Counted from the first letter of the stretch, positions 11,678-21,570 are shown. The stretch: 64,000 nucleotides of DNA from an uncultured Granulosicoccus sp. (GCA_947495035.1 CANLXI010000014.1:112976-176975); one strand, 5' to 3'. Program-made: numbers and translations. Notes: a model not told the origin generated them from the letters alone.

Positions 11678-12031
11678 ATGGCAAGACCTACCGACATCAA
11701 GCTGCATCAGAAGAGCCGGGTTCTCGAGTTGCATTTCGACGATGGGTTCGAGTGCAATCTGCCCTGCGAATATCTGCGGGTGCACTCACCTTCGGCCGAA
11801 GTGCAGGGTCATGGGCCGGGACAGGAGGTACTGCAGCATGGCAAGCAGGATGTCGGTATCTCGGCTCTGACGCCCAGCGGCAACTATGCCCTGAAGATAC
11901 ACTTCGACGATGGTCACGACTCGGGGCTGTTTACTTGGGAGTATCTGTACGGACTGGGCAGGCACTACGAGGAAAACTGGCAACGCTATCTGCAACGATT
12001 GGAAGCGGCTGGCAAGACCCGTCAGAGCTGA
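11678..12031 (+). CDS. DUF971 (gamma-butyrobetaine hydroxylase-like N-terminal domain) protein
   Basis: A 117-residue stand-alone DUF971 domain. It shows the repeated LHFDDG/IHFDDGHDSGLFTWEYLYGLG pattern; the second half has the conserved H-D-G-H-x-S-G-x-F-x-W-x-Y-L signature. The domain is related to the N-terminal region of gamma-butyrobetaine hydroxylase and to MRP/iron-sulfur-associated proteins, but its role as a single domain is unknown. It lies between hslU (24-base gap) and ubiE, a frequent arrangement in Pseudomonas-like genomes. Confidence 0.92.
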   Translation: MARPTDIKLHQKSRVLELHFDDGFECNLPCEYLRVHSPSAEVQGHGPGQEVLQHGKQDVGISALTPSGNYALKIHFDDGHDSGLFTWEYLYGLGRHYEENWQRYLQRLEAAGKTRQS

Positions 12032-12146
12032 AGACTGGTCTGGCGAGATGTCAGGCCCGTATTCGGATACAAGACGAACAACATTTGGCTGAATAGCCGG
12101 ACATACCAGCCATGATGCTGGTCTTTCAGGACAGGGTGGGCAGGGC

Positions 12147-12893
12147 GTGAGCGATAACAAGACACATTTCGGCTATCAGACTGTGGACGCGGAAGCCAAG
12201 GCGGGCATGGTCGGACAGGTCTTCGACTCGGTGGCTGCCAAGTACGATGTCATGAACGACCTCATGTCCTTTGGTGTGCACCGTGTGTGGAAGCGCTTCA
12301 CCATCGATCAGTCCGGTGTTCGGCTGGGACAGAGTGTTCTGGATATAGCCGGTGGTACCGGGGATCTGGCTGGCAAGTTTTCCCGTCGGGTCGGCAAGGA
12401 TGGCCTGGTGATACTGGCCGATATCAATGCCTCGATGCTGAACGTCGGACGCGACAAGCTGATGGATGGCGGCGTCGTGGGCAATATCGACTACACCCAG
12501 GCCAATGCCGAGTGCCTGCCCTTCGAGGACGATACCTTCGATTGCATCACCATCGCTTTCGGTCTGCGCAATGTGACGGACAAGGACAAGGCGCTGGCGT
12601 CGATGAACCGGGTACTCAAACCCGGTGGCAGATTGCTGATACTGGAATTTTCCAAACCGGTGCTGCCATTGCTGAGCAAGGCCTACGATGCCTATTCCTT
12701 TTCGGCCCTGCCGATCATGGGCAAGCTGGTTGCCAACGATGCTGACAGCTATCGCTATCTGGCGGAATCCATCCGCATGCACCCGGATCAGGAAACGCTC
12801 AAGTCCATGATGGACGATGTCGGCTTCGGCATGACGAGTTATCACAATCTGACGGGCGGCATCGTGGCCCTGCACAAGGGCTTCAAGTTGTAG
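12147..12893 (+). CDS. ubiE: Ubiquinone/menaquinone C-methyltransferase UbiE
   Basis: UbiE is the SAM-dependent C-methyltransferase of ubiquinone (and menaquinone) synthesis, soluble or peripheral to the membrane. The 248-residue protein has the family signature [18 protein letters not shown], the SAM-binding motif [12 protein letters not shown], the [14 protein letters not shown] acidic loop and [10 protein letters not shown]. The start is GTG 12147, preceded by a G-rich stretch (AGGGTGGGCAGG). It is followed by ubiJ and ubiB, the conserved ubiquinone cluster. Confidence 0.97.
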   Translation: MSDNKTHFGYQTVDAEAKAGMVGQVFDSVAAKYDVMNDLMSFGVHRVWKRFTIDQSGVRLGQSVLDIAGGTGDLAGKFSRRVGKDGLVILADINASMLNVGRDKLMDGGVVGNIDYTQANAECLPFEDDTFDCITIAFGLRNVTDKDKALASMNRVLKPGGRLLILEFSKPVLPLLSKAYDAYSFSALPIMGKLVANDADSYRYLAESIRMHPDQETLKSMMDDVGFGMTSYHNLTGGIVALHKGFKL

Positions 12894-12945
12894 ACAGACT
12901 GCCAGATCAACCCTTCCTCGACACCTGCACCCGGCCCTCCAGAGC

Positions 12946-13626
12946 ATGTCACTGCCCACACCGCTGAATGTCGCCATCGAACAAGCCATAGAGGCGCTGC
13001 TGGTACTCGATCCGGAAACTCGGGCCAGATTGTCCGCCATCGAGGGCAAGCTGATCTGCATCAGGGTGTCCGCGCCTGCACTGTCTCTGGCCCTGTCCGT
13101 GGTGGACGGCAAGGTGCATGTCGTGGGCGACGCCGATGACGCTGCCGATACCACCATCAGTGGCAGTGCCCGGGCGCTGCGTTCGCTGACGGCAGGCAAT
13201 GAGGCGCTCTACCGGGGGGAAGTCAGCATCGAGGGAGATCTGCACACCGGTCAGCAACTCAAGGACATTCTGGCCGGTCTGGACCCTGACTGGGAAGAGT
13301 TCATGGCACCGGTGCTTGGCGATGCCGTGACGCATCGTCTGGGCACGCTCGGTCGACAGTTCGGTGGCTGGCTGACGAGAACCCGCTCGTCCCTGCAGCA
13401 GAACAGCCGGGACTATCTGCAGGAGGAATCACAGTTGCTGGCCGTCGACACGCAAGTGCGCGATTTCTGTTCGCAGGTGGACGAGGTCCGGGCGGCGGTG
13501 GATCGTCTGGCTGCTCGCGTGCAGCGACTCGAACGTCAAGGGAATGCGACGGGCACGATATCCATCTCCAACGAGTCTGACGAAGGCTCGACCGGTTCGC
13601 CTGCTGCGCCGGAGTCCGGGGCATGA
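12946..13626 (+). CDS. ubiJ: Ubiquinone biosynthesis accessory factor UbiJ (SCP2 domain)
   Basis: UbiJ is a lipid-binding SCP2-domain protein that, with UbiK, organises the Ubi complex for aerobic ubiquinone synthesis. The 226-residue protein has an SCP2 fold in its first half (DTTISGSARALRSLTAGNE and VSIEGDLHTGQQLKDIL). The C-terminal part is a coiled coil (VRDFCSQVDEVRAAVDRLAARVQRLE) ending in a low-complexity tail. It lies between ubiE and ubiB and overlaps the ubiB start by four bases (ATGA). Confidence 0.92.
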   Translation: MSLPTPLNVAIEQAIEALLVLDPETRARLSAIEGKLICIRVSAPALSLALSVVDGKVHVVGDADDAADTTISGSARALRSLTAGNEALYRGEVSIEGDLHTGQQLKDILAGLDPDWEEFMAPVLGDAVTHRLGTLGRQFGGWLTRTRSSLQQNSRDYLQEESQLLAVDTQVRDFCSQVDEVRAAVDRLAARVQRLERQGNATGTISISNESDEGSTGSPAAPESGA

Positions 13627-15293
13627 TGGTGAGAATTGCCCGACTGGCGCGTATCGAACACGTGATGGTCAAGTACGCGCTGGAAGAGCTGTTTCTGGAA
13701 AATACGGCAGCGCACCCTCTGCGTCATCTGTTTCTGCTGTCACCCACGCGCTGGATGAACAGCGAGACTCGTGCCCTGCCGCGGGGCCAGCGTATCCGTC
13801 TGGCACTGGAAGAGCTGGGTCCGGTATTCGTCAAGCTGGGTCAGGCCTTGTCGACCCGACGCGACCTGTTGCCGGATGATATCGGTGATGAACTGACATT
13901 GTTGCAGGACAACGTCAAACCCTTTGCCAGTGAGCTGGCTCGTATCGAGATCGAACGGGCACTCAACGAGAAGGTCGAGGTCTTGTTCCAGAGCTTCGAG
14001 GATCAGCCGATCGCATCGGCCTCGGTCGCTCAGGTCCATGGGGCCGTCATGCACGATGGCAGTGAAGTGATCGTCAAGGTTCTGCGCCCGGGTATCAGTG
14101 AAACCATACGCCGGGATGTCAGCCTGATGTATCTGCTGGCCGACATCGCAGCCGCAACCCTGCGTGACGGCAAGCGCTTGCGCCCGCGTGAAGTCGTGGC
14201 AGAGTACGACAAGACCATTCACGATGAACTGGATCTGGTGGCAGAGGCAACCAATGCCGTGGTGCTGCGCAACAACTTCAAGGACTCAGATACGCTGTAT
14301 ATTCCGGAAATCCACTGGGATTACACGCGCAGTTCGGTCATGGTGCAGGAGCGCATCAGTGGCATCCCCATTCGGGATATCAAGGCCATGGAAGCCATCG
14401 GCATGGACATGAAGAAACTGGCCGAGCATGGGGTGGAAATCTTCTATACCCAGGTGTTCGATCACAACTTCTTTCATGCCGACATGCACCCGGGCAACAT
14501 CTTCGTGTCGCGGGAGCATCCGGACAATCCGCAATACATTGCCGTCGACTTCGGCATCGTCGGTTCGCTGACCGATGAGGATCAACGGTACATGGGCGAG
14601 AACCTGCTGGCCTTCTTCCAACGGGATTATCGTCGGGTGGCACAGTTGCATATCGATTCCGGCTGGGTACCACGGGGGACGCGTGTCAGCGAACTGGAAG
14701 CGGGGGTGCGCGCCGTCTGCGAACCGATCTTCGAAAAGCCCCTGGCCGAAATCTCGCTCGGCGATGTGCTGTTGCAGCTGTTCAATATTGCACGTCGATT
14801 CGACATGGAGGTACAGCCGCAGCTGGTCCTGCTGCAGAAGACCCTGCTGAACATCGAAGGTCTGGGGCGACAGTTGTATCCCGACCTTGACCTCTGGGCC
14901 ACCGGCAAGCCGTTCCTGAAACGCTGGGTGGTCAAGCGCAACAACCCGCAGACCATCCTGCGCCGCTTTGTCGACCAGGCGCCGCAGATGCTGAAGGCGA
15001 TGCCCGAATTGCCCATGATGGTGCATGATCATGTCGATCTGCAGAACCAGCTGCTGCGCAGGGAGCTGGCGTCCGGGTCCGTGAAGCGCGCCCCCGGAAC
15101 CGGCTGGCGCCAGGGGGCTGATACCGCGGACAGAGGCCTGCGCTACAGCATCACCGGAGCTGCCATTGTGCTGTCAGCGGCGCTGCTGGGCAGTGCAAAC
15201 GTCATGGCAGGGTCCGACACGGTTCCCTGGTGGGTGCTGCTCACGGCACTGCTGGGTGCTGCATTTCTCATGGCGGGATTGCGTCGCCGCTGA
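13623..15293 (+). CDS. ubiB: Ubiquinone biosynthesis kinase-like protein UbiB
   Basis: UbiB is an atypical ABC1/ADCK-family kinase-like ATPase at the inner membrane, required for ubiquinone synthesis. The 556-residue protein carries the family motifs: KLGQALSTRRDLLP (KxGQ), an Ala-rich ASASVAQVHGA loop in place of the usual nucleotide loop, VIVKVLRPG with the conserved Lys, FFHADMHPGNIFV and AVDFGIVG (DFG). Two transmembrane helices lie at the C-terminus (about residues 500-550), followed by RRR. The start overlaps ubiJ, so translation is probably coupled. Confidence 0.97.
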   Translation: MMVRIARLARIEHVMVKYALEELFLENTAAHPLRHLFLLSPTRWMNSETRALPRGQRIRLALEELGPVFVKLGQALSTRRDLLPDDIGDELTLLQDNVKPFASELARIEIERALNEKVEVLFQSFEDQPIASASVAQVHGAVMHDGSEVIVKVLRPGISETIRRDVSLMYLLADIAAATLRDGKRLRPREVVAEYDKTIHDELDLVAEATNAVVLRNNFKDSDTLYIPEIHWDYTRSSVMVQERISGIPIRDIKAMEAIGMDMKKLAEHGVEIFYTQVFDHNFFHADMHPGNIFVSREHPDNPQYIAVDFGIVGSLTDEDQRYMGENLLAFFQRDYRRVAQLHIDSGWVPRGTRVSELEAGVRAVCEPIFEKPLAEISLGDVLLQLFNIARRFDMEVQPQLVLLQKTLLNIEGLGRQLYPDLDLWATGKPFLKRWVVKRNNPQTILRRFVDQAPQMLKAMPELPMMVHDHVDLQNQLLRRELASGSVKRAPGTGWRQGADTADRGLRYSITGAAIVLSAALLGSANVMAGSDTVPWWVLLTALLGAAFLMAGLRRR

Positions 15294-15402
15294 TAATCGC
15301 TACCTGTCCACACTTCCGGACACGGGGGCCATTGCCGGCAGGGTACTGGCAGCATGTTTGCTGCGTCTTCGACACGACCAATTGCCCATCAGTGAAAGAC
15401 GC

Positions 15403-15714
15403 ATGCAGCAACCTCAGCTTGACCCGTTGTGGGACGAAGGAATCTCCTCATTTCTCTATGGGGAATACGAGAAACGTCAGCAGGCCCTGACGATCGATGA
15501 TCTGCAGATGTTCGCCAATGAACACGCCGTTCGTATCGGCGATATTCTGGAGACTCTGTTTCTGATGGCGATCTATGGCGAATGGATCTATGCCGACGCC
15601 GAGGGCAGGGAGCGGGTGCTGGATGAAGATGCACTCAACGAACTGTATGCCAAGGGCCGTCTGGGACCAGAGGATCTGAGCGCCTTTGACGGGGTCTGGA
15701 TACCGATTTCGTGA
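15403..15714 (+). CDS. Conserved hypothetical protein (103 residues)
   Basis: A small acidic cytosolic protein that I do not recognise as a named family. It has no signal peptide or membrane segment. The first 50 residues are helical (FLYGEYEKRQQALTIDDLQMF). ATG 15403 fits the composition; longer upstream reading is unlikely because it overlaps low-quality sequence after ubiB. It lies 110 bases after ubiB on the same strand and converges on the carbonic anhydrase gene. Confidence 0.7.
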   Translation: MQQPQLDPLWDEGISSFLYGEYEKRQQALTIDDLQMFANEHAVRIGDILETLFLMAIYGEWIYADAEGRERVLDEDALNELYAKGRLGPEDLSAFDGVWIPIS

Positions 15715-15754
15715 CAGTGGCGGAAGGCAGTCAGCCTGCCTTCCACCGGTAGCA

Positions 15755-16405
15755 TCAGTGTTCGATGACGGGCAACTGATCCGTACCCTCGTCATCGGTA
15801 AAGAAATCGACCTTGCCGGTCTGCAACGAGTATTCTGCACCGACGATTCGCAGGCCATCATTGGCCACCAGATTTTCCAGAATCTGTGAGCCATGTTTGA
15901 GGTGTGCCACGGATGCGCGGATGTTGGCACGGGTGGCCAGCTTGGTCAGGCGCTCATCATCGTGCCCCAGGCCGGCCTCCATCAGCGTCTGCACCGAAGG
16001 CTGGATGCGATTGACAATGGATTGCAGGTTGGGTGAACGATTGGCCGAGGGCTGCTTGAGCTCACTGATCGTTGCCTGTATGGCGCCGCACAGGGTGTGG
16101 CCCAGTACGACAACCAGTCGGGCACGATGTTGAACGGCCGAGAACTCGACGCTGCCGAGCAGCGAGGGTGCAACGATATTGCCGGCGACGCGAATCACGA
16201 ACAGGTCACCCAGACCCTGATTGAATATGATTTCGGCGGGCACGCGAGAATCGGAGCAGCCCAGAATGATGGCGAAAGGTGTCTGGGCCTCGATCAGATT
16301 GGCACGACGACTCTGATTGGTCAGGTCCGCCAGATCGTGTTTGTCGGCGACGAACCGGTCATTACCGGTCTTGAGTCGCTTCAGGGCTTCATCTGCAGAT
16401 ATCAT
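15755..16405 (-). CDS. Beta-class carbonic anhydrase
   Basis: A zinc enzyme that hydrates CO2 to bicarbonate. The 216-residue protein shows zinc ligands Cys50 (ILGCSDSRVP), His103 and Cys106 (VLGHTLCGA), plus the Asp52-Arg54 dyad of the active site. No signal peptide is seen, so it is cytosolic and probably supplies bicarbonate for biosynthesis. It is divergent from the MscS-like gene across about 200 bases. Confidence 0.95.
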   Translation of the reverse strand: MISADEALKRLKTGNDRFVADKHDLADLTNQSRRANLIEAQTPFAIILGCSDSRVPAEIIFNQGLGDLFVIRVAGNIVAPSLLGSVEFSAVQHRARLVVVLGHTLCGAIQATISELKQPSANRSPNLQSIVNRIQPSVQTLMEAGLGHDDERLTKLATRANIRASVAHLKHGSQILENLVANDGLRIVGAEYSLQTGKVDFFTDDEGTDQLPVIEH

Positions 16406-16608
16406 GTCGATTATCGTATCGGTATGGACGGGTCTGTTGAACCAGGCAGGCCAACTCCGATCGCATGGGCGAACCCGGTGATGGGAGCGTGCTGCCGTTC
16501 TACGGGCTATTCTGACTGTTTTTCGCTGTCCGTGGTTCGACTAGCTGTGTTTCCGGTAAAACTGCATCATGCAGATGGGTCGGAGAAACGAGAGCTTGCA
16601 GGAATGAA

Positions 16609-17448
16609 ATGACCTACGCCGTTCTACAGAACCTGTTGGCTCATCGCGTGACGCTGACCATTGTCATCATCCTGGGCGCCTTGCTGTTGCGCGGTCTGGT
16701 CATTCGCCGGATTCGCCGCACCCGCACTATCCTGACGGTGTCGGAACACCGTGCCATGTCGACCGTGCATGTCACGACCGTGATGGTGATCCTGCTGACC
16801 GTACTTGTGTTATGGCTGCCTCAGATCCAGGAATTCATCCTGTCCATCACGGCCATCGCCGTGGCAATCGTGATTGCAACCAAGGAGCTGTCTCTGTGCC
16901 TGCTGGGAGCATTCGTGATCCGTACCAGCCGGGCATTTGCCATCGGCGACTGGATATCTCTGGGGCCGCATTTCGGCGAGGTCATCGAGCGCAATTTCAT
17001 GACCACCACGATCCAGGAAATAGAGCGCCGCGGTTATACCTATACCGGCCGAACGGCGGTGTTGCCGAACAGTCTGTTTCTGACCAGTACCGTCACCAAC
17101 CAGAACTTCCTGCGGCGCTACCAGTTTCACAGCTTCGATATCACCATCGAACCTGATGCGTTTCCGATCGATGCCGAGGACAAGCTGCAGGCCAGGATCG
17201 AGGCCATCACCGGGCATTTCATCGAAACAGCCCAGCGTTACAACAAGATGCTGGAGCAGCGAACCGGCATCGACATACCCGATGCACAGCCAACCGTGGA
17301 ATTCTCCACCAATGAGGCGGCCAAACTGGTGACGACCCTGTCGGTATTCTGTCCGACGGATCAGATCATGACCCTGGAAAAGGCAATGATGAAGGAATTC
17401 TTCGAGTGGTATCGCGCGAACCGGGAATCGCGTGCCTGCAATGGTTGA
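16609..17448 (+). CDS. MscS-family mechanosensitive channel-like protein
   Basis: A small inner-membrane protein of the MscS superfamily. Its 279 residues have three predicted membrane segments (about 15-32, 55-72, 74-97). The third is unusually rich in Ala/Ile rather than the classical Gly/Ala pattern. The beta domain follows (FAIGDWISLG, TAVLPNSLFLTSTVTNQN) and then the C-terminal cytoplasmic domain. The family releases osmolytes on hypo-osmotic shock, but such short variants are often uncharacterised. The end overlaps the ZntB-like gene by 8 bases, which suggests coupling. Confidence 0.85.
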   Translation: MTYAVLQNLLAHRVTLTIVIILGALLLRGLVIRRIRRTRTILTVSEHRAMSTVHVTTVMVILLTVLVLWLPQIQEFILSITAIAVAIVIATKELSLCLLGAFVIRTSRAFAIGDWISLGPHFGEVIERNFMTTTIQEIERRGYTYTGRTAVLPNSLFLTSTVTNQNFLRRYQFHSFDITIEPDAFPIDAEDKLQARIEAITGHFIETAQRYNKMLEQRTGIDIPDAQPTVEFSTNEAAKLVTTLSVFCPTDQIMTLEKAMMKEFFEWYRANRESRACNG

Positions 17449-18436
17449 TCCGATGACGACTCAGGTCGATGCGCTGATTCACGGCTTTCGCGTGGATGCA
17501 CATGGGCGGGTCATCGAGCTGGACTGGGAAGCCATGCAGCATCTGCAGATCGACAAGCCGGGGCAATGGTGCTGGGTGCATCTGAATCGTCGCTCGGCGG
17601 ATGCCGAACACTGGTTGCGAACGGTGGCCGAGGTCGACAGCCAGGTGCTGGCCGCCTTGCTGCAGGATGATACACGGCCGCGGATCGTGCGCCATGAACA
17701 CGGTTACCTGCTGAACCTGCGCGGTGTGAACCTCAACCCCGGGGCTGATCCGGAGGACATGATATCCCTGCGTCTGTGGGCAACCGGGCGGTTTGTCATC
17801 AGCACTCGTGCCACCCGGATTCTGGCGGCTGAAGACGTCCGCGACATGCTGCGCGGTGGCACCGCGGTGCATTCCAGTGGCGCACTGATTGCGGCGATCA
17901 GTCGACAGCTGGTAACCCGCATGAGTTCGGTGATTGCCGAGCTGGACGACAGGGTGGATGAACTCGAAGAGCAACTGTTGCAGACTTCCTCTGCCTCGTC
18001 GCGCAGCAGCATCAGCAGCTTCCGTCGCATGGTGCTGACACTGCGACGTTACATGGCGCCTCAGCGCGAAGCGCTCGCCGGTTTCCTGCGCGAAAGTGAA
18101 GACTTTCTCGTGGGCGATGACCGGCATTCGCTGCGGGATACCCAGGATGCCCTGGTACGCTTGCTGGAAGATCTGGACATGATCCGCGAGCGTGCCCTGC
18201 TGCTGCAGGAGCAACTGGTGGAGGATCGTGCCGAGGCCATGAACGATCGGCTCTTCGTGTTATCGGTGATCTCGGCGGTGTTCCTGCCTCTGGGGTTCTT
18301 CACCGGCCTGTTCGGGGTCAATGTCGGCGGCATGCCGGGCATCAACAGCCCCTTTGCCTTCACGCTGCTGTGCCTTGGCATGCTTGGCTTCGCGGTACTG
18401 GTCATCTGGCTGTTCCGACGGCTGAAGTGGATCTAG
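17441..18436 (+). CDS. zntB: CorA-superfamily zinc transporter ZntB-like
   Basis: An inner-membrane pentameric metal channel or transporter of the CorA/ZntB family. The protein is about 331 residues. It has a long N-terminal cytoplasmic domain with TRPRIVRHEHGYLLNLRGVN, a long helix including RRYMAPQRE, and two C-terminal transmembrane helices with the loop motif GVNVGGMPG. That GVN loop matches ZntB (GVNLGGIPG in Escherichia coli) more closely than CorA (GMN). Starts at 17432, 17441 and 17453 are all possible. It overlaps the MscS-like gene. Confidence 0.88.
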   Translation: MVDPMTTQVDALIHGFRVDAHGRVIELDWEAMQHLQIDKPGQWCWVHLNRRSADAEHWLRTVAEVDSQVLAALLQDDTRPRIVRHEHGYLLNLRGVNLNPGADPEDMISLRLWATGRFVISTRATRILAAEDVRDMLRGGTAVHSSGALIAAISRQLVTRMSSVIAELDDRVDELEEQLLQTSSASSRSSISSFRRMVLTLRRYMAPQREALAGFLRESEDFLVGDDRHSLRDTQDALVRLLEDLDMIRERALLLQEQLVEDRAEAMNDRLFVLSVISAVFLPLGFFTGLFGVNVGGMPGINSPFAFTLLCLGMLGFAVLVIWLFRRLKWI

Positions 18437-18784
18437 CCTCAGTGAGACATAAGTCCACGACCAGAAACCGCCTATGGCTCGCGCTATACCGGCGTCTACA
18501 GCCGCGTACTCGTTTTTTCGGGGCGGCCCTCCGCAAAGCTCACTTGGAGTAACCAAGCCACGGTTCGGAAAACACTCCGTGCGCGACTGTATTCACCGGT
18601 CTGACACATTTCCGAGTCGCGTCTGCATGTCTTCATCGAGGCTGACACGCCGAGTCTGCCAGGGGGCTCGTTCAATGGCTGGGCGGTCTGTCGCCGGTTC
18701 GCTGGCAGTAATCATCCTGATCCGGTTAACTGGATAAATACTCAGCGGATGGGTGCGTTCCGGGCTGTGCATTGCTACCATGCG
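18437..18784. other. Intergenic region before uvrD
   Basis: No convincing gene is seen in these 348 bases. The right end holds the LexA box described separately. A run of six T follows GC-rich sequence near 18510 and might belong to a zntB terminator, but no clear stem was found. Confidence 0.5.
18730..18745. promoter_or_regulatory. LexA (SOS) box upstream of uvrD
   Basis: The sequence CTGGATAAATACTCAG fits the gammaproteobacterial LexA operator CTG-N10-CAG with an AT-rich centre. It ends 39 bases before the uvrD ATG, where it would cover the promoter. Known uvrD genes of Escherichia coli and relatives are LexA-controlled, so site and gene agree. Confidence 0.8.
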
Positions 18785-20959
18785 ATGATGGACGTATCAG
18801 ACCTCATCGATTCACTGAACGACGCACAGCGTCAGGCCGTCACGGCACCTCCCGGGCACCTGCTGGTGCAGGCCGGCGCCGGTAGTGGCAAGACCCGTGT
18901 ACTGGTGCACCGCATCGCCTGGCTGAACCGGGTGGAAGGCGTGTCTCCCTTCAGCATCATGGCCGTGACCTTTACCAACAAGGCAGCCCGCGAGATGCGT
19001 CTCAGGGTGGAGCAGCTGCTGGGTCAGACGGTCGGGCCCATGTGGATCGGCACCTTTCATGGCATCGCGCACCGTTTTCTGCGTACCCACTGGAAAGAGG
19101 CTGATCTGCCTCAGGCCTTTCAGATTCTGGATTCCGACGATCAGCTGCGTCTGGTCAAGCGAGTCGTTCGCACCCTGGAGCTGGATGAAACCCATTTTCC
19201 ACCTCGCCAGGTGCAGTGGTTCATCAATGGTCACAAGGATGAGGGGCGTCGGCCAGAACACATCGACGACGAGAACGACCCGATCACGGCACAGTACATC
19301 CGGGTCTATACAGCTTACGAGGCGGCCTGCAAGCGTGCTGGCGCCGTGGATTTTGCCGAACTGCTGCTGCGCTCGCTGGAAACCCTGCGGGATACGCCTG
19401 CCCTGCTGGCGCACTACCGCAAACGCCTGCAGCATCTGTTGATCGATGAGTTCCAGGATACCAATGCCATCCAGTACGCCTGGATCCGCTTGCTGGCCGG
19501 TGAGACCGGACATGTGTTTGCGGTGGGTGATGATGACCAGTCCATCTATGCCTGGCGCGGCGCGAGAGTCGAGAACATTCTCAATTTCGACAAGGATTTT
19601 GCTGGTGCCGATCTGGTCAGACTGGAACAGAACTACCGTTCCACCAGCACGATTCTGAATGCGGCGAATGCGCTGATCGACAAGAATCAGGGACGGCTGG
19701 GCAAGAACCTGTGGACGTCAGGGGCAGAGGGTGCCCCGATTACCCTGTACAACGCCTACAACGAAACCGATGAAGCCCGATTCATTGTCGAGACCATTGT
19801 CGATCACGTCGCTGACGGTGGACAACGGCGCGACTGTGCGGTGTTGTACCGCTCCAATGCACAGTCACGCGTGGTCGAGGAATACCTGGTGGCGGCAGGC
19901 GTTTCCTATCGCGTCTATGGTGGCCTGCGATTCTTCGAACGGGCCGAAATCAAGGATACGCTGGCCTATCTGCGGCTGGCCACCCACAGCTATGACGATG
20001 TGTCGCTGGAACGCATCATCAACCAGCCCGCGCGAGGCATCGGCGACAAGACCGTCGGTGACATTCGCGCCGAAGCCCGCGCACGCAGCATCCCGTTGTG
20101 GCAGGCGGCAAGCGATCTGGTGCGGGAAAAGAGACTCAGCGGACGGGCCAATACCGCTGTCGGCAAGTTCCTGTCCCTGATCGAATCGATACGCGAGGCC
20201 ATCGACGAGCAGGCCTTGCCCCAGCAGGTACAGACCGTGACCGAGCTCAGCGGTCTGCTGGAGCACTTTCAGAAGGACAGCAGCGATCGTGGCCAGAGCC
20301 GGGTGGAGAATGTCGAGGAACTGGCCAATGCAGCACGCACCTTCGTGCATCAGCAGGATGAAGACCCCGACATGAGTGCCGTCGATGAATTCCTGGCACA
20401 CGCCGCGCTGGAGGCCGGGGAAGGTCAGGCGGAAGCGGACGACAATGCCGTGCAATTGATGACCCTGCATTCGGCCAAGGGACTGGAATTTCCGATCGTG
20501 TTCATGGCGGGCATGGAGCAGGGGCTGTTTCCCCACCAGCGGTCGGCGGAAGACCCGCTGCGCATGGAAGAGGAGCGGCGTCTGTGTTATGTCGGTATCA
20601 CCCGGGCCGAGCGCAAGCTGTACATGACCATGGCAGAGCAGCGCCGTTTGCACGGTCGCGACCAGTACAATCCCCCGTCGAAGTTCGTGACCGAACTGCC
20701 CAACCACCTGGTGGAGGAAATCCGGCCACGCATGCAGGTCAGCATGCCGGTCTATCGCCCCCAGCAATCCACCCGGTTTGTCGAAGAGGCCAGCGATACC
20801 GGCCTGAGCATCGGACAGAGTGTGCGCCATGGCAAGTTCGGCATGGGGGTGGTGCTGGATCAGGAAGGGCGTGGCAAGCAGGCTCGCGTACAGGTCAATT
20901 TCGAGGACGTTGGCAGCAAATGGCTGGTGCTGGCCTATGCCAAGCTGGAGCCGGCCTAG
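18785..20959 (+). CDS. uvrD: DNA helicase II UvrD
   Basis: UvrD is a superfamily 1A 3'-5' helicase that removes incised oligonucleotides in nucleotide excision repair and unwinds DNA in mismatch repair. From ATG 18785 it is 724 residues, matching the Escherichia coli length. Visible motifs are Walker A AGAGSGKT, motif Ia AVTFTNKAAREM, motif II IDEFQDTN, motif III GDDDQSIYAWRGA, motif V LMTLHSAKGLEFP and motif VI YVGITRAER. The C-terminal RNA-polymerase-interacting (Tudor-like) region is present (GKFGMGVVL). It is preceded by a LexA box. Confidence 0.97.
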   Translation: MMDVSDLIDSLNDAQRQAVTAPPGHLLVQAGAGSGKTRVLVHRIAWLNRVEGVSPFSIMAVTFTNKAAREMRLRVEQLLGQTVGPMWIGTFHGIAHRFLRTHWKEADLPQAFQILDSDDQLRLVKRVVRTLELDETHFPPRQVQWFINGHKDEGRRPEHIDDENDPITAQYIRVYTAYEAACKRAGAVDFAELLLRSLETLRDTPALLAHYRKRLQHLLIDEFQDTNAIQYAWIRLLAGETGHVFAVGDDDQSIYAWRGARVENILNFDKDFAGADLVRLEQNYRSTSTILNAANALIDKNQGRLGKNLWTSGAEGAPITLYNAYNETDEARFIVETIVDHVADGGQRRDCAVLYRSNAQSRVVEEYLVAAGVSYRVYGGLRFFERAEIKDTLAYLRLATHSYDDVSLERIINQPARGIGDKTVGDIRAEARARSIPLWQAASDLVREKRLSGRANTAVGKFLSLIESIREAIDEQALPQQVQTVTELSGLLEHFQKDSSDRGQSRVENVEELANAARTFVHQQDEDPDMSAVDEFLAHAALEAGEGQAEADDNAVQLMTLHSAKGLEFPIVFMAGMEQGLFPHQRSAEDPLRMEEERRLCYVGITRAERKLYMTMAEQRRLHGRDQYNPPSKFVTELPNHLVEEIRPRMQVSMPVYRPQQSTRFVEEASDTGLSIGQSVRHGKFGMGVVLDQEGRGKQARVQVNFEDVGSKWLVLAYAKLEPA

Positions 20960-21078
20960 CGCGAGCGGAGCGCCATCGGCCGAAGGCGGTTTCCGGTCAT
21001 GGACTCATGTCTCATCGAGGCTGACCCGGGTTCGAACAGATACGCGTCGTTCCGGCGGATGGGTCTGGCAATCGGGTC

Positions 21079-21549
21079 TCAAATGATGCCGGCCTCAAGG
21101 CTGGCAGCCATGCTCATGCCCAGCTCCTCGCACTGCGTCACGAAGGTGTCACTGAACTCGCCGCGGCAGATCAATGGCTCTTGCACCAATCGCCAGCGCA
21201 AGCCGGTGCTGATGCTCTCGATGGCACGTCGTGTACCGGTACCATCATGGCCTGCGCGAACATAGAAGGTGAACGGCAGGCCCTGAGTGCGTTCCAGACA
21301 AGGGTAGTAGCAGCGGTCGAAGACGTCCTTGATCAAGCCTGCCATGTAACCCAGATTCTCGGTCGTGCCGATGACGAGCGCCTGAGCTGACTGGATATCT
21401 TCCGGGTGTGTTTCCAGCGGGGCGCGGCAGCTGATCTCGACCTTGTCGATATCGGGATGCCTTGCGCCGCGGATGACAGCGTCGAGCAGCAGTTGCGTGT
21501 TCTCGGAAGGGGCGTGAGACACGACAAGCAGTTTCTTTCTCGCGGTCAT
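21079..21549 (-). CDS. Flavodoxin-like / NAD(P)H-dependent FMN reductase-like protein
   Basis: A 156-residue cytosolic protein of the flavodoxin fold. The N-terminal strand KLLVVSHAPSENTQ is followed by a phosphate-binding-type loop, and the middle has ALVIGTTENLGYMAGLIKDVFDR, typical of flavin-binding reductases. No partner or substrate can be deduced. It converges on uvrD with about 120 bases between and lies 21 bases downstream of a lipoprotein gene, so it may be the last gene of a minus-strand unit. Confidence 0.75.
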   Translation of the reverse strand: MTARKKLLVVSHAPSENTQLLLDAVIRGARHPDIDKVEISCRAPLETHPEDIQSAQALVIGTTENLGYMAGLIKDVFDRCYYPCLERTQGLPFTFYVRAGHDGTGTRRAIESISTGLRWRLVQEPLICRGEFSDTFVTQCEELGMSMAASLEAGII

Positions 21550-21570
21550 GGGATCGAGACTCCTGGGAAA

